NCBI RefSeq assembly: GCF_000003815.2
Contig: NW_023365723.1
Span: 388,699 to 452,698 of the forward strand
Direction of reading: 5' to 3'
Length of the DNA stretch: 64,000 nt
From: Branchiostoma floridae
Taxonomy: Eukaryota; Chordata; Leptocardii; Amphioxiformes; Branchiostomatidae
Every line of letters begins with the position of its first letter. Positions within the stretch are counted from its first letter, which is position 1. Made by a program: the position numbers and the translations under genes. Below, in pieces: positions 54,150-63,996 of this stretch. Below the pieces are notes generated by a model, which ran no database searches, was not told where the DNA came from, and saw only the letters and a program-made list of their open reading frames with translations.

Positions 54150-55005
54150 TCTAACTTTGTACAGGTAGGCAGGGTTGGTGTACGATGTACGATGTACGAA
54201 CTTAAAAAGTGTAACTTAGTACAGAGGGGCAGGGTTGATGTACGATGTACGATGTACGAACTTAAAAAATCTAACTTAGTACAAAGGGGCAGGGTTGATG
54301 TACGATGTACGATGTACAAACTTAAAAAATCTAACTTAGTACAGAGGGGCAGGGTTGATGTACGATGTACGATGTACGAACTTAAAAAATCTAACTTAGT
54401 ACAGAGGGGCAGGGTTGATGTACGATGTACGAACTTAAAAAAATCCAACTTAGTACAGAGGGGCAGGGTTGGTGTACGATGTACGATGTACGAACTTAAA
54501 AAAATCTAACTTAGTACATAGGGGCAGGGTTGATGCACGATGTACGATGTACGAACTTAAAAATCTAACTTAGTACAGAGGGGCAGGGTTGGTGTACGAT
54601 GTACGAACTTTAAAAAATCTAACTTAGTACAGAGGGGCAGGGTTGATGTACGATGTACGATGTACGAACTTAAAAAATCTAACTTAGTACAGAGGGGCAG
54701 GGTTGATGTACGATGTACGATGTACGAACTTAAAAAATCTAACTTAGTACAGAGGGGCAGGGTTGATGTACGATGTACGAACTTAAAAAATCTAACTTAG
54801 TACAGAGGGGCAGGGTTGATGTACGATGTACGAACTTAAAAAATCCAACTTAGTACATAGGGGCAGGGTTGGTGTACGATGTACGAACTTAAAAAATCTA
54901 ACTTAGTACAGAGGGGCAGGGTTGATGTACGATGTACGAACTTAAAAATCTAACTTAGTACAGAGGGGCAGGGTTGGTGTACGATGTACGATAGACTTTA
55001 AAATA
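54150..55005 (+). repeat. ~60-bp minisatellite with nested GTACGAT repeats
   Basis: About fifteen units of GGGGCAGGGTTGATGTACGA, TGTACGA(TGTACGA)n, then ACTTAAAAAATCTAACTTAG and TACAGA. The inner TGTACGA word varies from two to three copies per unit, giving two-level copy-number variation. Overlapping open frames on both strands arise from the array and are not called genes. Confidence 0.97.
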
Positions 55006-55739
55006 AAGAGTTAGATTCTTGAAACATATGTTACATCGTCTTGTATTATTTGTCCGCTCCCTTTCATGTTACCAAAAATTAGTTAGTAGACAAGAATTGC
55101 AATAAACTATTCTTTGATTTATTTTACCAATGGCTACTACTTTTCCACCAACCCTTTGAGTAAAGAGGCATCGGCTTAGTAAAGGAATTGGTTTCGTGGG
55201 AGATTGATGGAGTGAATGAGTGTATAATGTTGTGTCTTTATTGCATGTTGAGTACGTTCTCGCTGACATGGCACAGTGCTAAGTTCATTACCAAAGCTAT
55301 TCTACGTCATGTTATAGGTATAAACTTTAATCTTTAAGTGGCGTAACATTTATCATGATATATTACTATCAACATTTATTAGAATTCTAAAAAAACTTTA
55401 CCTTTCCTACTTAAAGATAGATACTGACGCGTGTAAACAAGTGTTCAGTTGGTTGTCTAGGTACAACAGGATGACAAAGCACATGAGTCGTGAAAGATTC
55501 ATCTTCTTCCTGCTGTACCTAGCCCATCTACACAATGTTCGAGAAGAGATAAAACTGGAGAGAGCAGGACTGCTGACCTTGTAAATTATCAAAATTAATG
55601 TTCAACAAAAGATAAACGCAATGCATGTTGCATTTTTATTTTTTTCAGACGAAACATCGTTATTCTACATGTTTCACATTTACCATGTGCGACAGGTGAA
55701 AGTAGAATAGAATGCTGCGTACAGAGTTAGCATAACCCA

Positions 55740-56105
55740 CAGCATAGTCAAAATATCTTAACTTCGTACATCGTACATTAGGTCCGCCCCATGTACGAAC
55801 TTAGCATAACCCACAAAATATAAAACATTTTAACTTCGTACATCGTACATTAGGTCCGCCCCATGTACGAACTTAGCATAACCCACAAAGTAGAAAACAT
55901 ATTAACTTCGAACATCGTACATCGTACATTAGGTCCGCCCCATGTACGAACTTAGCATAACCCACAAAATATAAAACATTTTAACTTCGTACATCGTACA
56001 TTAGGTCCGCCCCATGTACGAACTTAGCATAACCCACAAAGTAGAAAACATATTAACTTCGAACATCGTACATCGTACATTAGGTCCGCCCCATGTACGA
56101 ACTTA
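55740..56105 (+). repeat. ~68/80-bp minisatellite, inverted relative to the first array
   Basis: About five units of AACTTCGTACATCGTACATT, AGGTCCGCCCCATGTACGAA and CTTAGCATAACCCACAAA(A/G)TA. Two unit types alternate, one with an extra CATCGTA and GAAAACATATT. The core is the reverse complement of the core in 54150-55005. Confidence 0.95.
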
Positions 56106-56270
56106 GCGTAGCTACGTCACAGATAATTGTCGACGTTTCCCGAACTTTGCCGACAGCGGTTGTCGGAAGTTGTCGGAAGCTAGAAGTTGTCGGAAATTAC
56201 GTGTGACGTAGGCTGATCCAAACTTCGTACATTTCACCCATTTCTGGACATGTATGAAATTTTTACAACC

Positions 56271-56369
56271 TGACTCTTGCCCCCTCCCAGTCTATTACGC
56301 AATTGTTTCGCATAGAAACAATTACGCATAGAAACAATTGCGTAATAGACTGGGAGGGGGCAAGAGTCA
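56271..56369. repeat. Perfect 39-bp-arm hairpin at retroelement 5' junction
   Basis: Positions 56271-56309 are the exact reverse complement of 56331-56369, with a 21-bp loop containing a second ATAGAAACAATTACGCATA-like copy. The right arm is coding sequence of the retroelement fragment, so the left arm is an inverted copy of it. This is typical of an inversion at the 5' truncation point during target-primed insertion. Confidence 0.92.
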
Positions 56370-56542
56370 TTGACAGAGAGGAAAACAGAAGAACTCGATG
56401 GATTAAAGAAGCAGTTTGGATCAGAAAATCAGTGCCAGTCATGAACAGAGACGAGGGGGGATACAAGCTGAGCCACGTCTGGGATGGCATTCTTGCTGCT
56501 GCAACGCCACCTACATCGGCTATAAGTAGCAGCAAGAAGTAG
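56328..56542 (+). pseudogene. Penelope-like element ORF, C-terminal end
   Basis: The plus-strand frame reads NCVIDWEGARVIDREENRRT, then RWIKEAVWIRKS and MNRDEGGYKLSHVWDGIL, stop TAG. The IDW...E...RxxxEA(I/V)xIR...(M)NRDEG.Y.L...W order is the C-terminus of GIY-YIG-bearing Penelope-like retroelement proteins. Everything upstream is lost at the inverted junction. The hammerhead-like motif follows 17 bp after the stop. Confidence 0.75.
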
Positions 56543-56550
56543 TTCCCGTC

Positions 56551-56600
56551 ATTCCACCCTGATGATGGTGTCTGACAGACACCGAAACGTCGGAAGTAAG
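56551..56600 (+). ncRNA. Hammerhead-ribozyme-like motif in Penelope-like 3' end
   Basis: CTGATGA (56559-56565) is followed by a GGTGTCT/AGACACC stem (stem II), GAAA (56584-56587) and CGTC. That is core box 1, stem II, core box 2 and the cleavage-site GTC in the right order. The AAACGTC end gives a 2-bp self-complementary stem III, as in dimer-forming hammerheads of retroelements. Stem I is weak (CC with GG next to the core), so activity is uncertain. Hammerhead motifs are established in Penelope-like elements. Confidence 0.65.
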
Positions 56601-57389
56601 TTATTTTTTGGTTGTGCTAAAAGAACCTTACTAATTGAAAAATCAATCTTTTGAGTACCACTGCTTCCACTTTGATGTCGCCTGGATGTCTCGCACAATC
56701 GGGGCACCTCGTTAGCTAGCGTCTTTTCGTGATCTTGGAGTTTCTTTGCGATGTCAGGAACTCCGTACAGCGTTTTAACAGCTTCAATCAGGGATAAGTA
56801 GTGATATTTTTTTTTAGACTTCCGTCTGCTGTTCCTTCGGTCTTCCTCGTAGATGGGACAGCAGTCTGCATTCTGGTAGTGAGACATGTCTGTCAGCTTC
56901 TCCCCAGACAAAGCTGCCACAATGGTAAGATGAAAGCAGCTAGGAGAGGGCCCTACGTGTACGGCAGACATGGCCATGGCATTGCCTGCTACTACAAAAT
57001 CACATTGCACTAGAGCGACAGGGGAATTGACGGAGAGGTAGGCATCTGGGCTTGGCTCGAATAGCCCACTGGTTTCAAATATCCCTTAAAGGGCCAGGTG
57101 GAACATCTCATTTCTTGGCCCTCCAAAATCCTGTGTGTTTTCCTCCATAATGAATTCTACCTTGACATTTTTGGAGGGGTCATACTTTCTTCTGTTCGCC
57201 AGTTTTTCTTTTAGGGACTTCCTGACGTTATCCCTCCGGACAACACATGTTTTTGCGTCATTTTCTGCAGACAATAACCACTAACAAGACCTGTGACAAT
57301 TCCACTAAGTCGCTAATTCGCCTCACAGCAAGGAGAAAAAAGCTTTAAGGAATGGCCAAAGGAGCACATAAATTTATAAACCACACCAC

Positions 57390-57495
57390 AAGTAGTGTCT
57401 CATAAAACAGTTTACAAACTTCAGCTTAGTGTCTCATAAAACAGTTTACCCTTAGTGTCTATTAAAAAGGTTTACAAACTTCAGCTCAGTGTCTT
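57390..57495. repeat. Short tandem repeat AGTGTCTCATAAAACAGTTT
   Basis: Three to four partial units of about 26-34 bp (AGTGTCTCATAAAACAGTTT, then ACAAACTTCAGCTT) in the intron between the two HECT exons. Confidence 0.8.
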
Positions 57496-58591
57496 TTACG
57501 GACAGACTTCACTCACTGTCATCTTCAAGCTCCCTGACAAACTCCTCGTACTTTTTGTACGCTTTCAGAAAAGCGGGACTCAAGTCTTGTTCCTTTGCCT
57601 ATCCTGCATGAGATGGTATTCAACGAATACCATAGCAGGTGCGATGCAGCTCGGGTGGGGTAACTGGTAGCAGTAGAGTGCTCCTGTCCGGGCGATGAAA
57701 CCGCCAGCGACTGAATCATATACGGCCACTGGCTTACCGTTGACCACAACGTAAGCCTGGACCCCCGACGTGTTCTTTACAACCAGGAATGCTGTCCTTT
57801 CTTGCTTTTCTTTGCCTCCGACGAGAAGCTGTCATTTTCCTAGTAAGGAAACAAAATCAAATTGTTATTGATTAATGAGCAGAAACATGTTCATGTCCAA
57901 ATACCTGGTTCCTATTCTGCAAGACGCTGCGTCCTGGCGTAGCACTGTTAAAGGCTTTCCACAGACGTCTGAGCTGGCCATTCAGGTTCTCAAAGTGAAA
58001 TCAAAAGTTAACTCTCAGCCCAGTCGAAGTCTAGTGGTGATGGGTTGTTGCAGGAGGATGTGTATGGCCATTACAAATAGGGTGTAGTGTTCGTAGAAAT
58101 CAGGTGGCAGGAAGTGGATCATGATGGGAAGTGAGTAATAGTTTAACCCCCCCCCCCCTTTCAAATTTCTTTCAAGCGTTGACAACCATTCATCGGCCTT
58201 CACGGACAACGACAATCATGATAAATATTTTCACGTTACCTTTCTCCAGAACGATTCAGATTCAAAGCTGTAGTGGTATCTCATGATTGCTGACTGTCGA
58301 AACGCACGCAGCTAACTGCAACTGTGTGTGTCACTGAACTCGGACGGTTGAAGAATGACGGTTGGGGACCGTTAGAGATATTTCCCGATACGCATTCTAC
58401 TGTCGCCGGCCAGTGATTGGTCCATCTAGAAGCTTTAGAGATGAGTAAATACAAGAAACTATATATATGTATATATACAGCTGTCAAACTTAACAGTAAA
58501 ATGAAATTTGCTTTTTCAAATTTTAAGTAGTGAAGTCCAGAAATCCCTCAAACAGTAACTAGGTCGACGTAGATTACGCCCTGCCATTAAA

Positions 58592-60548
58592 CTACGGATT
58601 GGGGTTGTAGGGTGGTGGGTGGAGCTCCATGTACTTCTCCAACAGGTTGCAAAACAGGCCCATACCCTCTTTGTGACAAACTGTATTGAAAAAAAAAAAT
58701 GAGATAACAAGGTCATAATGATTAGGAAGCCCTGCAAACACAAGGTAGATATGTACGGCGAAACACTTCTCCCTCAGGCATGGAGTGGCGTAATCTTTGA
58801 ATTCTTGCAGCATGTCTTATGTAATCGTGAGCTTGTGTTTTTTTCATGACACGCCCGAGAACTTCCTCCGTCTTACCCATCACTAGAAGTACAACAGACT
58901 TCATATATCCATGAAATATTTCGACTACACAAATGTTGGTTCTACTAAAGGGAATTTCTACTAAACCTAATTGGATGAACAACATGTTATTGTGTATTAG
59001 AGACACACATTCCTTCAAACTTCTATTTTCAACTTCTTCCATAATTTTGTGTCATGGCCTTTAACCTAGATGGTCCAAATTTTTGCACATATTGTCCTAA
59101 AGTACCTTGTGCGAGATTTGGTGCCTCTGCCACCGGGATGATGATGGCACTCTTCTGAGTTGACGTGCCTTTTTTATCCTTTCCTTTGCTTGATGACCAT
59201 GTAGGCTTGTCGCTTTTCTCGTGCAAGAAGACAATTGCTCTGGTGTGGGCGGATGACGACTTTTTCAGCTCATCACGGTGGAAGCCTGGGTCTCCAGTGA
59301 AGGCATGTAGTGACTCAGGATAAATTGCGATCACGCGCAGGGTCCTTCGGGGTGATGTCTGTCACTCTAAGGCACATGTTCATCTGCAAGAACACGATTT
59401 ATACAAGTGTCAGTTTGCAATTTAGTCCTGTCCTCGTTGAGTACATGCTAATGGTGACATTAGACAGCTGTTGTTTCCTTTATACTAAACCCCCTTATCC
59501 TTTGGGAGAATAAACTTGTTCAAATCACCGATTGATTGATAAATATATGGAAACCATATGGTACATACCTTGAAACAACACTAACATACACTAACATAAC
59601 CCTTTGTCTAGTATATTCAAACATTTTCAGATGTTCCTTCTGTAGATTTTGAAAACACACACATGTACATGCACAATATTGTTATGGACTGTTTAAATGG
59701 TGACTTCACCACACAGTTGATTAGCTCGAGGTTCCTACAATGCACATTTCAGACCATGCGTTATGTGAATGCAACTGACAAAAAATAAATGTTAAATGCT
59801 AGGAAATAGATGTACTAAGTGCTTTGATTAGCATAACTTAATGATACCTGTCTGAAGGTCAATGAAGACATGGCAACTTTGATTGCCTCAATGATGTCTG
59901 ATTTCGTGTTTTCTGCCGTTGGGGTGGCTCCAAGGTTTGAGCTGACTAACTGTGCCACAGTTGTTTTGACATAGTCCCACACAGTCACCATTTCATCATC
60001 AAGTTCGGCAAGTTCCAGGGCCTAAGCATAATTGCAAATACATTTTGTATGTCATGTAAAACTTGATAACACTATTTAGGGCATGGTTAAATGACACTCC
60101 TGCTTGCTACACACTTCGGCTCCTTTTAAGATAGTATCAGAATGAATATAGGTGAAAACACTGGCAGCTGCATGTAATTCTACATCTTGCCCAAGAATTG
60201 TCCCTGACTTAAATTTTAAAATCTATATAACAGTTAAGAAGTATTGTGCAGCACATACATAAAATGGATTGTGATACCTTCTTTGTGAACCCCAACAGCA
60301 GAGCATAGACCTGTGTAGTTGTCAGAGTTCCAGGTGGGAATATAGCTGCCAGTCTTTTCTCAATTTTGCTTAGCAACGCTTGCTCCTCCTCCCTTTAAAA
60401 CACTTCGCCAAGGGAGATGAGACTTCCAATAGCTCTAGGTGCCTCCGCTTTTGCCTCCTCGAGATCAGCACTCAATTCAGTGTCCGTCATCGCGTCGTGG
60501 GGCTTGTCAGTTGGAATGAACGGTATGACAGCTATCCTTGATGTCATA
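58592..60548 (-). pseudogene. Multi-exon gene of unknown function, copy 2 (different lesions)
   Basis: Exons at 60548-60278, 60021-59848, 59383-59106 and a terminal region ending TAG at 58592-58594. Relative to copy 1, exon 60548-60278 gains 3 bp (an extra Glu) and has TAA in place of TCA (EVF then stop). Exon 59383-59106 lost 13 bp plus 1 bp near 59340, shifting the frame, but keeps CAG where copy 1 has a stop. Thus the copies are broken at different places. The tail GLFCNLLEKYMELHPPPYNP is shared. In both copies LQEFKDYATPCLREKCF is open in the same register despite a 3-bp indel (CFSAVH versus CFAVH), supporting that register. Confidence 0.55.
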
Positions 60549-60889
60549 CTGTTAAAAAATAAACAGAAATTATATTACGTTTGGTGATAAAAGTCATATT
60601 AAACCCATATCAAAGTCCTCTTATTGGTATTTCAATGTTCTGCTTGGATCAATTCACTTGGTTTCACGATAGTTAATCAATACCTGAGTTTATCTTGTTT
60701 ACATGTGACCTTTCCTTTTACTTATACACATAACTGTTGAAACATTTCCGCACATTCATAACTAATCATGTCCCAAGGTATAAAATGGTATAAATGTCAG
60801 AAATACATAACTTTTAACACTACAAATCAAAGTGGAGTGATTTTGAAACAGTTTCAGAAACAGAGATCCATTAATTATAATATCAATAT

Positions 60890-61080
60890 CATCTTTGCTT
60901 AAGCTGTAGTATCGAAGAGGAAAAAAGATGAATGTTTGATCGGAAATCTTTCCATTTGTCGCCTTCGCCAATTCTCAACGATCTAGCCGGTCTGGGATGT
61001 CCACCTGCTTGTCTACGGCATCAGGGGACATGGACGTAGTCACAGCATAGGCCTCAATTGTTAGAAGAACTAAACAGATT
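60890..61080 (-). pseudogene. 5' part of degenerate zinc-finger exon, copy 2
   Basis: Counterpart of 11870-12060: the SMSPDAVDKQVDIPDRLD leader followed by a frame break. The CGCCTATGTCTCAATGG of copy 1 reads CGCCAATTCTCAACGA here. Confidence 0.5.
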
Positions 61081-61639
61081 AACACGCTAGAAAGTCAATG
61101 TCTGGTTTTACGTTTATGATGAACAACTTCAAAACCCGACACTACAAAATTAAAAAATGAAATTACCAGTTGTTTGTGCATAGCAGCTGTCTGACCGCAT
61201 AATTTGTTTTATTATGATACCTATACAGTCAATCTTTACTGATATCCAAAGAGCCCAGACAACACAAAGACAACTATGAAAGTAGGTAAAAATACAGAAG
61301 TTTATTGTACAAGCAGACAGCAGAAAACTTTATAACTTTAAACTGCAGAAAGTAAAATGATATTCAAAATACGTCATGAAACAGTAAAGCTTGAAAAATC
61401 AAAATCGTTTAACAACAGAGCCTGCCTTTAGCTATGAACAAGAAGAAAGTATGTAGGTGACACTGTAGCTTAGGAACACTGCAAAATATCGAAAGAAATT
61501 TTTGCTGCATGTGGTGTGTATGTCAGCTTCAATATTCCCTTAATTCTTTGCAAGTTCCATACTACTTGCCGCGCACATCTCAGGCGGAGGATTCGGAGCA
61601 AAGAATTGTATTGCAAAGAACGTATGTCCTCCACAATTC

Positions 61640-61876
61640 TCACTGTCTTTGATATACGGCTGCCTCTATCTCTTTCATTTCATCCTCAATAGTCTCTGTG
61701 ACTTCTGCAGCTCTGAGGGTTACCATGAGGGTCTTTGCGGCCTGTAACTGTTGGTTCAGAGATATGCGAAAGGCACGGGTCTCTTCCATTCTTCCGAGAA
61801 GCTGGCGAATTGTGGGCCGTTTTGACTTCATTGGCATCATGCCCATGGTTGAGGTATTTCTGTGCAGTCGCGCCAT
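61640..61876 (-). CDS. Helical C-terminal exon, unknown
   Basis: The minus-strand frame reads LLGRMEETRAFRISLNQQLQ, AAKTLMVTLRAAEVTETIED, EMKEIEAAVYQRQ, stop. Strongly helical and coiled-coil-like. The copy at 26200-26345 is damaged by indels. The N-terminal dozen residues of this frame come from the 1-bp shift described for 30104-30318 and are probably not native. Confidence 0.4.
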   Translation of the reverse strand: MARLHRNTSTMGMMPMKSKRPTIRQLLGRMEETRAFRISLNQQLQAAKTLMVTLRAAEVTETIEDEMKEIEAAVYQRQ

Positions 61877-62185
61877 CGCCTCAGCGGTGTTTTGAACTTT
61901 GTTGGCTGCACAGGTGACGGATCGAATTTTCTTTCGTCTCCCTTGCTCTTCCTCACTGAGATTTCTCCACTCTCAGCCAGCTTCCAAATGGATTCCTTCT
62001 AGCAGGTTTGTCACTCCCTTTTCTACCACCGCTCTCAACCTTCTCGACGAAGTTGACATAATTAATGAATGATATGAAATTGATTCTTCTAGATTATCTG
62101 TTTTTGTAAATATCAAGCTGGTCAAAGCCAAAGTGACATGACTGTGACAAGAAATTTGGGATCATCGTGTAGATCTCGGGTAACA
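61821..62185. repeat. Deletion-scarred mosaic of the 30.1-31.9 kb region
   Basis: Sequence matches 30096-30318, then jumps to 30604-30687 (LINE fragment), then to about 31850-31906, each junction abrupt. It therefore retains the order of the first block with at least two internal deletions. The short minus-strand frame here (RDLHDDPKFLVTVMS) is a truncated relic of the 31837-31945 exon. Confidence 0.8.
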
Positions 62186-62189
62186 TTTT

Positions 62190-62650
62190 TTGGGGTAGTG
62201 ATACGGTTGTGGTAGAGATCCGGGCTGCTGTGGAGGGTTGGGTCCTGTGGAGGGGCACTGGTAGTTTGTGCTGTTGTCCCTAAAAACTTTGCGTGCTCCA
62301 TCAACAGAGCAATGAAGCAGACGGTTTATCAGTCACGTTCAATGCCTCAACGTTCTCAATAGCGGCCTTTGAGGACACAGGGAAGCTTATGTAAAACTTG
62401 GTTAACTTTATTGTACTATTATCGTAAACAATGAGCTGTTTCTCGGCCCAAATTCCAAGGGAAATCCAAAAGTAAAACCATTGATGACATATTGTTTCTT
62501 CTTTTCTGCGATGTTCACTGCGATGTCTTCCCAGTTTAAGGAAGAAAAGAGAAAAGTCTTCTACCAGTATCCACTGTGATCGACAGTAATACTATCAGAA
62601 GGGTGCTGTTTTGCTGGCTAAGATGAGCTTACATTTACTGATGCCATTGC
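62190..62650. other. No feature recognised
   Basis: No supported gene. Confidence 0.45.
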
Positions 62651-62656
62651 TGGTTC

Positions 62657-62900
62657 TCACAGCTTAGCTATTAACCTTACTGGCCTGTTAAATATCATAA
62701 GAATGATACTGTACCAGTATTCGAAGCCTGCCTTCATTGGAATAAAAGCTTCAAGCTCCTTGAGGATGGCCTGTCCATTTGATGCTTTGAATAAGCATCT
62801 AGGAATGGTATCATCACAGCCCTGATTTGCTATTTCCAGGCGCCGGTCCTTAACTTTCTCTTTCATCTCTGTGCTCAAAGCACATTTTGCCCGTTGATGA
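62657..62900 (-). CDS. Unrecognised coding-like frame
   Basis: The minus-strand frame reads STEMKEKVKDRRLEIANQGC, then LFKASNGQAILKELEAFIPM and AGFEYWY. Protein-like, with no domain or clear borders. Confidence 0.3.
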
Positions 62901-62904
62901 GTAT

Positions 62905-63355
62905 GCCATAGACTTCAACTTTTGACCACACTATCAAGGTTACCGTCATGGCCTGGTACCTCCTCCTCTTCATCTATGGGAGAAGGACTGCAGGCCAGCA
63001 GACACTGTGATACTAGACTCTCCTCATCTTCAACCATGGGAGAGGATTTTCTGGCTGTGTTTCCCAGATGATGTGTTCCCTGACCCACTTATGTCCTGTC
63101 CTTCTCGTCGAGTTGAATGTGGAGAATGTGGAGTCAATGAAGCAGACATGTATAATGGGAGAAAAAAGAGGAAAAACATTCAATGTCGTCTTGAAGAAGA
63201 AGCAAATAATGCAGTATCATGATGTTACAAAGTGTCACTTCATGATGAATGCCACTCGTTGATAACTTCACAGCCTTTCACTTTTCTGGCCTTCTGCAAA
63301 TCCTTTACGAGGCCCTTGCACACATGCCACAAGTCATAGAAATGTGCAAAGGCTG
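62905..63355. other. No feature recognised
   Basis: Overlapping plus-strand frames 63007-63262 without support. Confidence 0.4.
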
Positions 63356-63359
63356 AATA

Positions 63360-63593
63360 AGGTCATTAACCTTCAAAACGGGCTGGAAGTCCTGCAGAGC
63401 ATTGTCCTCTATACGTCGTTTTAGGACCGGCTGTAGTTTGGGGTGGAAATCATCTCCATTAAACCAACCCAGAACTCCAGGGGAGACTAGCCAACATTCC
63501 CAGAGTGTTTTGGTTCATTGAGTTCAGCTTTTGAATAAAAATTTTGACCCAAAATAAAATAAGATTCATGCAACAACATCAACAATCACCTAC
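63360..63593 (-). pseudogene. Partial copy of the 33926-34627 exon
   Basis: Shares CCTTCAAAACGGGCTGGAAG, GACCGGCTGTAGTTTGGGG and ATTCATGCAACAACATCAAC with 34297-34650, with deletions between. Immediately above it the Gln-rich array exon begins, whereas the other copy continues into different sequence after AACAATCACCT. Confidence 0.65.
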
Positions 63594-63996
63594 CTGAAAT
63601 TTGCCCCTGCTGCTGGTGGCGAACACCTCCCTGCTGCTGGCGGCGAACACCTCCCTGCTGCTGGTGGCGAACACCTCCCTGCTGCTGGTGGCTGTCACCT
63701 CCCTGCTGCTGGTGGCTGTCACCTCCCTGCTGCTGGCGGCGAACACCTCCCTGCTGCTGGTGGCGAACACCTCCCTGCTGCTGGTGGCGAACACCTCCCT
63801 GCTGCTGGTGGCGAACACCCCCCTGTTGCTGGTGGCGAACACCTCCCTGCTGCTGGCGGCGAACACCCCCCTGCTGCTGGTGGCGAACACCTCCCTGCTG
63901 CTGGCGGCGAACACCTCCCTGCTGCTGGCGGCGAACACCTCCCTGCTGCTGGTGGCCGCTTCCTCCCTGGTGCTGGTGGCCAACAAAAATCAACAT
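63594..63996 (-). CDS. Gln-rich (GGVRxQQQ)n exon, second copy
   Basis: The minus-strand frame starts MLIFVGHQHQGG like the 46-kb copy, runs through about 15 octapeptide repeats, and ends at 63594 with a CAG/GTAGGTGA donor instead of the long unique part seen at 46440-46720. The 24-bp array (63606-63970) contains the same unit variants plus GTGGCTGTCA units. Sequence continues to the window edge, so the 5' end may be incomplete. Confidence 0.45.
63606..63970. repeat. 24-bp minisatellite, second array
   Basis: About fifteen units CTCCCTGCTGCTGG plus CGGCGAACAC or TGGCGAACAC. Same family as 46714-46975. Confidence 0.97.

Larger units (their letters stand above)
54018..56265. mobile_element. Inverted-repeat element built on GTACGATGTAC arrays
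   Basis: The left edge (about 54018-54062: TATGTCCAGAAAAGGGGTAA, then TGTATGAAGTTAG) is mirrored at 56219-56265 (reverse complement CATGTCCAGAAATGGGTGAA, then TGTACGAAGTTTGG). Two minisatellite arrays inside (54150-55005 and 55740-56105) share GTACGATGTACGAACTTA in opposite orientations. That symmetry suggests one non-autonomous element whose subterminal regions expanded into arrays. The AT-rich centre (55010-55740) has no recognisable transposase. Confidence 0.6.
56549..57828 (-). pseudogene. HECT-domain gene, two exons with stop and frameshift
   Basis: Exon A (57828-57517) starts LLVGGKEKQERTAFLVVKNT and ends AYKKYEEFVRELEDD before GTGAGT. It has one missing base near 57580, after which the frame resumes SPAFLKAYKK. 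Exon B begins at 57264 after TTATTGTCTGCAG, in matching phase. It encodes the start of a HECT catalytic domain: TCVVRRDNVRKSLKEKLAN, VKVEFIMEENTQDFGGPRNE, FHLA, then TAA, and in the same frame GIFETSGLFEPSPDAYLSVN and VVAGNAMAMSAVHVGPSPSC. The GGPRxE and (A)GxxxAMSxVHxGPxP words are diagnostic. The C-lobe with the catalytic Cys is not seen; sequence after 56900 diverges. HECT ligases carry ubiquitin as a thioester, and this copy should be inactive unless the lesions are assembly errors. Confidence 0.8.
58170..61820. repeat. Segmental duplication, copy 2 (uninterrupted)
   Basis: Collinear with 9100-12269 plus 25854-26370, without the 13.6-kb insertion. Single AGAA at 61296-61299. Similarity is very high in the 9-12 kb part and somewhat lower after the insertion point, judged by eye. 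Confidence 0.92.

Noticed and set aside
54137-54509. Long repetitive open frames (SNLVQRGRVDVRCTMYELKK type) on both strands over the GTACGATGTAC array
   Set aside because: They are a by-product of a tandem repeat whose unit length is near a multiple of three. The frames break when the unit length shifts, and no start or splice context supports translation.
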